From NCBI GenBank assembly GCA_015494485.1, contig WGBF01000186.1, positions 1 to 5,577 of the forward strand: a DNA stretch of 5,577 nucleotides. Reading direction: 5' to 3'. Shown piece by piece: positions 1 through 5,577 of this stretch. The position numbers and the translations under genes were made by a program. This stretch comes from a bacterium (lineage in GTDB: Bacteria; Calditrichota; Calditrichia; RBG-13-44-9; J042). Positions within the stretch are counted from its first letter, which is position 1. Each line of letters starts with the position of its first letter. The notes beneath the pieces were generated by a model that worked only from the letters and a program-made list of their open reading frames with translations, made no database searches and had not been told where the DNA came from.

Positions 1-338
1 CATTGGACGGCGAAGTGCTGGTGGGCTTCCGCAGTGAGGAATTGAGTGATAACCTGTTGAACTTTGTCCCGAATGTGTCATCAGCCCACAAATCCAAGGA
101 AAAAATATTGCATGTAAAGGGGAAACGGTTGCCCGCTTTTCAGGATGAGGACGAGACGGCAGAACCAGGTCATGAAGAAACTAAAGACAAGGAAAACCCT
201 GTTGAAGAAGCATCCACAATAGAAAATTCTTCCGGCGTAGAAGAGAATGATAAAAATGTCAATGATTTTGAGGATAGTGGCGATGATAAAATTGTTGAAA
301 AAGAAATAAATGGCAATAAAGACGAAAAAAAACATTAA
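1..338 (+). CDS. 3' end of an unrecognised gene with a highly charged acidic C-terminal tail (partial)
   Basis: The reading frame is open from the left edge and ends at TAA 336-338. The true start lies outside the window; a TTG at position 3 is probably an internal codon, since no upstream sequence is available to support it as a start. About 111 residues are visible. The first 45 or so look like the end of a folded domain, with mixed hydrophobic and polar residues (for example GEVLVGFRSEEL and ILHVKGKRLPAF). The rest, from about base 144, is a low-complexity tail dominated by Glu, Asp, Lys and Asn, almost certainly disordered. The tail is built largely from GAA, AAA, GAT and AAT codons, so the DNA is more AT-rich than the genes that follow. 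I do not recognise the family. It lies 33 bases ahead of the STAS gene on the same strand, so it may belong to the same operon, but its role cannot be stated. Confidence 0.75.
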   Translation, partial: LDGEVLVGFRSEELSDNLLNFVPNVSSAHKSKEKILHVKGKRLPAFQDEDETAEPGHEETKDKENPVEEASTIENSSGVEENDKNVNDFEDSGDDKIVEKEINGNKDEKKH

Positions 339-360
339 ATTAACCCGACGAAATGGTAAT

Positions 361-366
361 GGAGGG
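361..366 (+). promoter_or_regulatory. Strong Shine-Dalgarno site of the STAS gene
   Basis: GGAGGG sits five bases before the ATG at 372, close to ideal spacing. It settles the start: the in-frame TTG at 369 is only two bases from this site and is therefore not the likely initiator. This is the best ribosome-binding site in the window. Confidence 0.75.
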
Positions 367-371
367 TTTTG

Positions 372-1142
372 ATGGAAGGCATTCAAGTTTCAACCCATGT
401 AGCCGGAACGCAGAATCAAATTTCAGTTATCAAGGTAGGGGGATATATTGATACCACAACCTCTTCCGAAGTGGAGCGCGCACTGAATAGCCTGTTAAAG
501 CAAAAACGTTACGATATTATCATTGATTTGAGCAATGTGGATTACATCAGCAGTGCGGGGTGGGGTATTTTTATTAGTGAGATTAAAACCATCCGGGAAA
601 ATGGTGGGGATTTGAAGCTGGTGGGGATGATTCCGGATGTGTACGAAATTTTTGAACTACTGGAATTCCATCATATCCTGGATGTTCACGATACCATTCA
701 GGATGCCGTTAGAGCATTTGAAGCCAATATAAAAGCCCCCGCTACGCCGGTAACGCAGGAAGAACCCGCCAGTGTGGGATCTGGTAGCAGTGGTAGCGGG
801 GATGTCCAGCCGGAAACTGCAGGAACCCGCACATCGGAAACTGTTGCTGCTCCGGCTGCATCCGAGGCGGCCCCAGCACAATCCGTTACTTCGGAACCTC
901 CCACTGTTCGGGACTTGCCTCTGGAGGATAAAATTCGCTACATTATCGCGCAGCATCCGGATTGGGGTGCATTGCGCATTTACTGGCGCCTAAAAGATCC
1001 CGTGTACGGGAACGAAAAAGCAAGCTGGTTCCAGATTCGCCGGATGTTGAAAGAAATGGGCCTGGATACCAAGAAGAAACGTCAGGAGTTTGCGATTAAA
1101 GAGGGGCGACAATATACGCAATATCGGTTGGTCTCTGCCTAA
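372..1142 (+). CDS. STAS-domain protein with a C-terminal winged-helix-like domain
   Basis: The product has 256 residues, starting at ATG 372 behind a strong ribosome-binding site. Residues 4-118 form a STAS domain, the fold of the anti-sigma-factor antagonists SpoIIAA and RsbV: an opening strand pair with VGGYIDTTTSSEVE (22-35), then IIIDLSNVDYISSAGWGIF (49-67). By hand alignment, Ser61 in the ISSAG loop matches the phosphorylated Ser58 of B. subtilis SpoIIAA, so a serine phospho-switch by an RsbW-like kinase is possible. Residues about 120-178 are a linker rich in Ala, Pro, Ser, Thr and Glu, with a Gly-Ser run at 136-143. Residues about 179-256 form a second small domain with three predicted helices and a basic end (KKKRQ), resembling a winged helix or the helix-turn-helix of IS3-type transposases (HPDWGALRIYWRL, then QIRRMLKEMGL). 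Single-domain antagonists are usually about 110 residues, so the extension is unusual. No signal peptide is seen; it is likely cytoplasmic. No RsbW-like kinase or sigma factor gene is visible. STAS is secure; the C-terminal assignment is tentative. Confidence 0.9.
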   Translation: MEGIQVSTHVAGTQNQISVIKVGGYIDTTTSSEVERALNSLLKQKRYDIIIDLSNVDYISSAGWGIFISEIKTIRENGGDLKLVGMIPDVYEIFELLEFHHILDVHDTIQDAVRAFEANIKAPATPVTQEEPASVGSGSSGSGDVQPETAGTRTSETVAAPAASEAAPAQSVTSEPPTVRDLPLEDKIRYIIAQHPDWGALRIYWRLKDPVYGNEKASWFQIRRMLKEMGLDTKKKRQEFAIKEGRQYTQYRLVSA

Positions 1143-1158
1143 TCATGTAAATCGTGTC

Positions 1159-1163
1159 AGGGA
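1159..1163 (+). promoter_or_regulatory. Probable Shine-Dalgarno site of the DUF456 gene
   Basis: AGGGA lies six bases before ATG 1170, in the 27-base gap after the STAS gene. It supports 1170 as the start. Confidence 0.5.
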
Positions 1164-1169
1164 AGATCC

Positions 1170-1673
1170 ATGGGAACCTGGGAAATAATCTTGCTCATTG
1201 GCATGGGGATGAGTATTGGGCTTTTACTTCTGGTAAATGTGCCCGGGAATTTTTTGCTGGTAGGGCATGCCGTGTGGTACGGATTTATTACCCATTTCAG
1301 AAAATACGACTGGAACTTTATTCTGACATTGCTTCTGGTAGCTGCATTGGTGGAATTGGCTGAATACCTGGTGTTGGCATTTGGAAAAAAAGGATATTCC
1401 GCCAATAGAATTTTAACCATTGGCGCGGTGCTGGGGGGAATTGGTGGAGCTGTTATCGGCTTATTTTATACCCCAATTGTGGATAGTATTCTTGGTGGAA
1501 TGATCGGCGCTATCCTGGTTACATTATTTTTTGAGCTGCTGGTAAAAAAGAATAGCTTAAAGGAAACTCAGCAAACACTTATTGGGTTATTAATTGGTCG
1601 GATGGGAGCCCTGACATTTAAAACCATTGGCACGGTAGCCATGACCATTATGATTGCATATAAAGTGTTGTAA
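1170..1673 (+). CDS. DUF456-type integral membrane protein
   Basis: The product has 167 residues and is strongly hydrophobic. Likely membrane segments are at about residues 5-22, 25-42, 49-71, 81-101, 103-125 and 136-165; the last stretch may be one or two helices. Family landmarks of DUF456 are visible: a VPG turn after the first segment (residues 24-26, matching the usual LPG), an acidic-rich helix VELAEYL (61-67), the GYSANRILTIGAVLGGIGG stretch (75-93) with Gly spacing typical of packed helices, a second glycine-rich helix LGGMIGAILVTLFFEL (108-123), and a terminal GLLIGRMGALTFK segment. Length matches the family, which is usually about 160-170 residues. DUF456 proteins have no established biochemical function. 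It lies between the STAS gene and the DUF4159 gene, with only five bases to the latter, so it is probably co-translated with it and sits in the same inner membrane as the downstream DUF4175-like protein. The sequence gives no basis for proposing a transported substrate. Confidence 0.85.
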   Translation: MGTWEIILLIGMGMSIGLLLLVNVPGNFLLVGHAVWYGFITHFRKYDWNFILTLLLVAALVELAEYLVLAFGKKGYSANRILTIGAVLGGIGGAVIGLFYTPIVDSILGGMIGAILVTLFFELLVKKNSLKETQQTLIGLLIGRMGALTFKTIGTVAMTIMIAYKVL

Positions 1674-1678
1674 CATTC

Positions 1679-2347
1679 ATGAAAGAAACGCGCATCCCGT
1701 TTTTAATTTTACTTGCCATCCTAACCATTTCTCCTGTTGTAACATTTGCGCAAATGCCGGTTACAGTAATGCGCATCAAATACGGTGGTGGCGGGGATTG
1801 GTATGGCAATCGAACCACATTTGTGAATTTATTTAAATTTATCCGTCAGCATACCAACATCCGAACCGCTGAAAAGGAAATTACCCACAGTCCACTGGAC
1901 CCGGACTTTTTTAAATATCCCATTGCCTACATTGCCGGGCACGGGAATATCAAATTTACCGATGCGGAAATTGCCCGTCTCCGAACTTATCTGGCCAATG
2001 GCGGTTTTCTGTGGGCAGATGATGACTACGGGATGGACAAGTATTTCCGTCGGGAAATGAAACGGGTTTTTCCGGATGCCCGGTGGGTAGAGTTACCCTT
2101 TGACCACCCAATTTATCATATCGTTTTTAATTTCCCCAACGGTCTTCCCAAAATTCACAAACATGCTGGCGGTCCGCCCCATGGCTACGGGTTGTTTTAT
2201 GAGGGACGAATGGTCGCGTTTTACTCCTTCAACACCGATATCAGCGATGGCTGCGAAGACCCGCAAATTCATGGAGACCCGGAAGAAATTCGCTTGCAGG
2301 CGCTAAAAATGGGAACTAACATTATTGCTTATGCATTGATGTATTAA
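1679..2347 (+). CDS. DUF4159-type exported protein
   Basis: The product has 222 residues. Residues 1-24 are a classic signal peptide: Lys/Arg near the start, a hydrophobic core (FLILLAILTISPVV) and a likely signal peptidase I site after TFA, so the mature protein begins near Gln25. The remainder matches the DUF4159 family: YGGGGDWYGN (35-44) at the start of the mature domain, YIAGHGN (84-90), GGFLWADDDYG (108-118), a DHP motif (142-144) and GYGLFYEGRMVAFYSFNTD (169-187). The fold is reported to resemble class I glutamine-amidotransferase-like domains, but I see no clear catalytic Cys-His-Glu set; the only cysteine is Cys192. Five histidines cluster between 143 and 168. The gene starts five bases after the DUF456 stop codon with no good ribosome-binding site, which suggests coupled translation. 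Members commonly lie beside DUF4175, MoxR, DUF58 and VWA genes. No biochemical function is established. Confidence 0.88.
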   Translation: MKETRIPFLILLAILTISPVVTFAQMPVTVMRIKYGGGGDWYGNRTTFVNLFKFIRQHTNIRTAEKEITHSPLDPDFFKYPIAYIAGHGNIKFTDAEIARLRTYLANGGFLWADDDYGMDKYFRREMKRVFPDARWVELPFDHPIYHIVFNFPNGLPKIHKHAGGPPHGYGLFYEGRMVAFYSFNTDISDGCEDPQIHGDPEEIRLQALKMGTNIIAYALMY

Positions 2348-2359
2348 TTGCAAAACGTC

Positions 2360-2363
2360 AGGG
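2360..2363 (+). promoter_or_regulatory. Weak Shine-Dalgarno site of the DUF4175-like gene
   Basis: AGGG lies four bases before ATG 2368, in the 20-base gap after the DUF4159 gene. The spacing is a little short. No better start lies upstream in frame within the gap, so 2368 is preferred. Confidence 0.4.
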
Positions 2364-2367
2364 TTCC

Positions 2368-5300
2368 ATGGAAAACCAACAGGCGGCAGACATTCAGCAG
2401 GTTTATCAGCGCTTGCGGCGGCAATTGATTCGCATCCACCGGCAGGAAACGCTGGTGTTTTTTCTGGAAAAATTATTCTATTACCTGGGAATCACCGTTA
2501 TTGCCTTTGCTGTCTTCATCGCCCTGGATACGGTATTTTTATTCCCGCCGGTTATTCGGGGGGTGTTTGTTTCCGTTGCCAGTATCTGGGTGCTGGGAAT
2601 TCTTTCCATTTATACCTGGCAATTTTTAAATCGTAGCCTTACCATTCGCACGGATTATCTCCGGGATGTGGCCATTGATGTGGGGCAGCGTTTCCCGGAG
2701 GTTGGGGACACGCTGGTAAATTTTCTGGATCTGTATCATCAATCGGTCCCGCCGGAACAGGAGCATTTCCGCTTGGCTTCCCTCCGGCAACTTCAGAAAA
2801 AGCTGATGGCGCAGAACCTCAGCGACTACGCGCCCATTCGCCGGGGGCTTCACACCCTTCGGCAGGCGGCCGTTTTTGCAGTGATTATTTTAGTGCTTTT
2901 CTTTTCATTCCCCGGTGCGGTAAAAATCGGGTTAATGCGTGTTCTGTACCCCACGGAAGATATTCATCGCCCGCTCCCGTTTCATATTACCAATGTTTCC
3001 GGCAACCTGAATGTGTTAAAAAACGAACCGGTAACACTTTCCTGCAAAATTGATGGTTTGTTACCGGATGAATTGAAATTGGTCATTCAAAGCCAGGGGG
3101 ATACCAGTGGCACAATTCGCCAGGATGTCATTCCCATTGTGTTGAATGGTAAAAATACCTACAGCCACACTGTGCCACGGGTTCAATCCGATTTTCAGTA
3201 CTGGTTTGAAGGGGAACTGAAAAGCATTCAGTACAAAGGCCGTGTGGGGCGCAGCGATGTTGCCAATGTCACCGTAATCAGCCGTCCGGTTGTCCGGGAA
3301 ATCCGGGTAAAGTACGATCCGCCCCCTTATACCGGAGAAGAACCGCGCTGGCTGGATCCCAATGAAGGGAGCGTAACCGTTCTAAAAGGTTCGGTAATTC
3401 ATCTTTCCGTTTTGGCCGACCGGGTGTTGCAAACGGCATGGGTAATGTTTCAGGATAGCACCCGAATACCGCTGCAAACTCGTGGTCGGGAGGCGCAGGG
3501 TTCCTGGCAGGTAAAACGCAGTGTGGAATACCAGATTTTTGTTCAGGACAACAACGGAGCTACCAATTTTGAACCCATTACCTACCCGTTAATTGCCCTG
3601 GACGATGCAGCCCCTCAGGTGGAAATTGTGGTGCCGGGTGCCGATGTAGACCTGGGTGAGGAATTATCCATCCCATTGAAAATCGAAGCAACGGACGATT
3701 ACGGCTTTTCCCGATTGCTGTTAAAAGGCCACATTATTCGGGCTGGCTCTACCGGTGATACCACCGCGTTTCAACAGGCGCTCCCCATGCAGCCGGTTGG
3801 GAAGGGGCGAATTGTGAGCACGGTGGAGTGGAATGTTGCCGATTTGTATTTAATCCCGGATGATTTTGTGGAATATTATGCCGAAGTGTGGGACAATAAT
3901 ACCGTAACCGGGCCATCCCGCGGGCGTTCCCGGGTTTTTGTTTTGCGGCTGCCCTCTTTAATTGACCTGATGGAAGAAACCACGGCCAATCTGGAGGAGA
4001 CCCGGGAGGATGTGAAAAATACCGTGGAAACCACGCGGGAATTAAAGAAAAAGCTGGAAGAAATCAATCGGGAACTAAAGCGGGATAAAAAATTAACCTG
4101 GGAACGCCGGAAAGAAATTGAGCAGCAACTGGCTCAGCAAAAGGAAGTTCAGCAGAAACTGGAGGAGATTCAGAAACAACTGGAAGAAACCATCCAGCAA
4201 CTGGACAAAAATGCAATGTTAAGCCCGGAGGTGCTGGAGAAATATTTTGAACTTCAGAACATGCTGCAAAATCTCATTACCCCGGAAATGCAGAAAATCA
4301 TGCAGGAGCTGCAACAGGCCTTACAGAAAATGGATGGCCGGAAAATTCAGCAGGCCATGCAGCGTTTGCAGGCCTCGGTGGAAGAATTTGAGCGTCAGAT
4401 TGAACGGGCCTATGAGTTGTTCAAACAGGTAGAAATGGAACGACAACTGGATGAATTAACAAAGCTGGCCGAAAAGCTCAATGAACAGCAGCAGACGATT
4501 ACTGAAAAACTCAACGAAGCGGCGCAAAGCCACCAGGCCCCACCCCGGGAATTAAGCAATCAGCAGTTGAATACCGAACGGGAATTTCAATTTTTAGAGC
4601 AAAAGCTGGAAAAAGCAGAGAAGTTTTTTGAGGAGAATCGGGCTACAACCGCGCAGAAATTAAAGCAAGTTCAGCAGTTTTCCCAGCGACAGAACATCCA
4701 GCAGCATATGCAGGAAGCCCGGCAACACATGCAGCAACAAAACAGTACCCAGGCGCTTACCAAAAGCCAGCAGGCGGAAAGCGATTTAAAAGCAATGCAG
4801 CAAATGTTGAAAGAAACCCAGCAGGAAATGGTGCAGGCTCAGAAAGAGAAATTGATGCGTGCAATGCAAAAAACCACCCGCGACTTACTGGAAGCATCCT
4901 TTACCCAGGAAGCCATTATGAAGGAAACGCGGCGGTTGTCGTTTTCCTCCCCCCTGATGACCCGTGTTGCCCGAAAAGAAGCCAACCTGAGAGAAAACCT
5001 GAATGCCGTCACGCAACAAATTGTTGAGCTGAGCCATCAAACCTTTTTCATTTCGCCCCAGATGAACCGAATTTTACAGCAAATTTACAACAACATGGAG
5101 CGGGCCCTAAAACAGATGGAAGAACGCAATCCCCACAGTGCTTCCAGTTACCAGCAAAAAGCCATGGCAGCAATGAACCAGGCCATCCTGAGCATGCAAA
5201 GCGCCATGAAACAACTGGCCCAATCCAGCTCTGCATCGGGATTTGAGGAATTTATGAAGCAATTGCAGCAAATGGCCCAGGCGCAGGGACAGGTCAATGA

Positions 5301-5577
5301 GCAGAGCATGAGTTTATTCCAGCAAATGCAACAGGGGAAATTGCAGTTAAGTGAAGATGCCCTGGCGCGATTGGCTGCCCAACAGGAAATGATTCGCCGT
5401 TCCCTGCAACAGCTTCAACAGGAACAGGGATACCGGCGCGATGTGACCGGCCGACTGGATGGCATTGCCCAGCAAATGGATGAGGTGGTAAAAGAATTAA
5501 AGCGGAGGCGCCTGGACCGAAAAGTCATTGAACGGCAGCAAAAAATTTTGTCGCGACTGCTGGAAGCACAAAAGTCC
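2368..5577 (+). CDS. Large DUF4175-like membrane protein with a long Gln-rich coiled coil (3' end beyond the window)
   Basis: From ATG 2368 the frame is open for 1070 codons to the last base; the stop is outside the window. A short AGGG four bases upstream supports the start. Residues 1-30 are a charged cytoplasmic lead. Membrane segments are at about 37-60, 64-87 and 164-187. Residues about 195-530 are beta-rich, probably three Ig-like units: one opening at SGNLNVLKNEPVTLSC (211-226); one with the YDPPPYTG motif (316-323); one beginning DDAAPQVEIVVPGADV (412-427) with a TDDYGFS motif (442-448). From about 532 the chain is helical coiled coil, rich in Gln, Glu, Lys and Met, broken at a Pro-Pro near 725 and by a less repetitive segment at about 844-925. 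AAQQEMIRRSLQQL (1003-1016) and ILSRLLEAQKS (1060-1070) resemble conserved late segments of DUF4175-like proteins in FCB-group bacteria. The only cysteine is Cys226. Total length is probably a little over 1100 residues. It likely anchors in the inner membrane with the coiled coil in the periplasm. Function is unknown; a structural or chaperone-like envelope role is inference. Confidence 0.88.
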   Translation, partial: MENQQAADIQQVYQRLRRQLIRIHRQETLVFFLEKLFYYLGITVIAFAVFIALDTVFLFPPVIRGVFVSVASIWVLGILSIYTWQFLNRSLTIRTDYLRDVAIDVGQRFPEVGDTLVNFLDLYHQSVPPEQEHFRLASLRQLQKKLMAQNLSDYAPIRRGLHTLRQAAVFAVIILVLFFSFPGAVKIGLMRVLYPTEDIHRPLPFHITNVSGNLNVLKNEPVTLSCKIDGLLPDELKLVIQSQGDTSGTIRQDVIPIVLNGKNTYSHTVPRVQSDFQYWFEGELKSIQYKGRVGRSDVANVTVISRPVVREIRVKYDPPPYTGEEPRWLDPNEGSVTVLKGSVIHLSVLADRVLQTAWVMFQDSTRIPLQTRGREAQGSWQVKRSVEYQIFVQDNNGATNFEPITYPLIALDDAAPQVEIVVPGADVDLGEELSIPLKIEATDDYGFSRLLLKGHIIRAGSTGDTTAFQQALPMQPVGKGRIVSTVEWNVADLYLIPDDFVEYYAEVWDNNTVTGPSRGRSRVFVLRLPSLIDLMEETTANLEETREDVKNTVETTRELKKKLEEINRELKRDKKLTWERRKEIEQQLAQQKEVQQKLEEIQKQLEETIQQLDKNAMLSPEVLEKYFELQNMLQNLITPEMQKIMQELQQALQKMDGRKIQQAMQRLQASVEEFERQIERAYELFKQVEMERQLDELTKLAEKLNEQQQTITEKLNEAAQSHQAPPRELSNQQLNTEREFQFLEQKLEKAEKFFEENRATTAQKLKQVQQFSQRQNIQQHMQEARQHMQQQNSTQALTKSQQAESDLKAMQQMLKETQQEMVQAQKEKLMRAMQKTTRDLLEASFTQEAIMKETRRLSFSSPLMTRVARKEANLRENLNAVTQQIVELSHQTFFISPQMNRILQQIYNNMERALKQMEERNPHSASSYQQKAMAAMNQAILSMQSAMKQLAQSSSASGFEEFMKQLQQMAQAQGQVNEQSMSLFQQMQQGKLQLSEDALARLAAQQEMIRRSLQQLQQEQGYRRDVTGRLDGIAQQMDEVVKELKRRRLDRKVIERQQKILSRLLEAQKS
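3961..5577 (+). other. Gln/Met-rich coiled-coil region of the DUF4175-like protein
   Basis: This marks residues 532-1070 of the protein above. Heptad-like helical sequence begins at IDLMEETTANLEETRED and continues almost to the window edge. Gln is extreme in places: nine of the twenty residues at 772-791 are Gln. The codon string CAGCAAATG (Gln-Gln-Met) recurs at 4798, 5266, 5320 and 5470, giving the DNA a low-complexity look without true tandem repeats. No Trp occurs after residue 578 and no Cys after 226. Breaks are the PPRE turn near 725-728 and the segment around SFSSPLMTRVARKEANLREN (858-877). Confidence 0.75.

Noticed and set aside
81..386. Minus-strand reading frame encoding a Phe/Ile-rich, apparently membrane-spanning 101-residue peptide
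   Set aside because: Its hydrophobicity is an artefact of reading the Glu/Lys-rich acidic tail (GAA, AAA) backwards as Phe codons. It overlaps a real gene end and the STAS start and has no ribosome-binding site worth noting.
657..993. Several reading frames on both strands within the STAS linker region
   Set aside because: They arise from the GC-richer, Ala/Pro/Ser-biased linker codons, overlap one another, and show no domain-like sequence. The STAS frame is continuous and well supported.
903..1139. The STAS C-terminal domain considered as a remnant of an IS3-type transposase
   Set aside because: It is in frame with the STAS domain, shows no DDE integrase core or inverted repeats nearby, and is followed at once by the next operon gene. 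Resemblance is limited to a helix-turn-helix-like pattern.
2626..2853. Minus-strand reading frame of 75 codons
   Set aside because: It lies inside the uninterrupted DUF4175-like gene, whose membrane segments and family motifs fit the plus strand.
3876..4067. Minus-strand Ser/Arg-rich reading frame
   Set aside because: A shadow of the start of the coiled coil; Ser/Phe/Val content comes from reading Glu/Lys/Thr codons backwards.
4247..4432. Plus-strand Arg/Cys/Ser-rich reading frame in another phase
   Set aside because: A frame-shifted reading of CAG/CAA-rich coiled-coil codons; no start signal and no recognisable domain.
5048..5236. Minus-strand Trp/Cys-rich reading frame
   Set aside because: Antisense of the Gln/Met/Ala-rich coiled coil; composition is typical of an antisense shadow.
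4798..5478. Recurring CAGCAAATG strings, considered as a DNA repeat array
   Set aside because: They are irregularly spaced, all in the same codon phase, and encode Gln-Gln-Met in a coiled coil. Protein composition explains them better than a repeat or CRISPR structure.

Overview
The window holds five plus-strand protein genes packed head to tail: two run off the window edges and three are complete. Gaps between them are 33, 27, 5 and 20 bases, with no convincing terminator or promoter, so the layout looks like the interior of one operon. I see no RNA gene, mobile element, CRISPR array or origin, and no gene-free stretch longer than about 35 bases.

Left to right: (1) the 3' end of an unrecognised gene whose product ends in a long, highly charged, acidic tail; (2) a STAS-domain protein (SpoIIAA/RsbV-like anti-sigma-factor-antagonist fold) joined by an Ala/Pro/Ser/Thr linker to a small basic C-terminal domain that looks like a winged helix; (3) a DUF456-type small membrane protein; (4) an exported DUF4159-type protein; (5) a very large DUF4175-like membrane protein with N-terminal transmembrane segments, beta-rich extracytoplasmic domains and more than 500 residues of Gln/Met-rich coiled coil. 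Gene 5 is open for 1070 codons to the last base of the window, with no stop seen, and makes up more than half of the window.

The DUF4159 plus DUF4175 pairing is known from gene clusters that often also carry MoxR-type AAA ATPases, DUF58 and von Willebrand A (Bat/aerotolerance-like) proteins, commonly in Bacteroidota, Gemmatimonadota, Calditrichota/KSB1 and related Gram-negative lineages. The mid-range base composition, the signal peptide and the form of the DUF4175 protein (including an ILSRLLEAQKS-type end segment) fit an FCB-group bacterium, perhaps Calditrichota/KSB1 or a neighbour. This placement is inference from gene content and remembered family patterns, not a search result.

A plausible reading is that the STAS protein is a cytoplasmic phospho-switch or adaptor encoded with an envelope module: the DUF4159 protein outside the membrane, and the DUF4175 protein spanning it with a long extracytoplasmic coiled coil. 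The function of the envelope module is not established. The most unusual item is the STAS to winged-helix-like fusion; otherwise the window looks like a conserved but poorly characterised operon rather than a new defence or mobile system.
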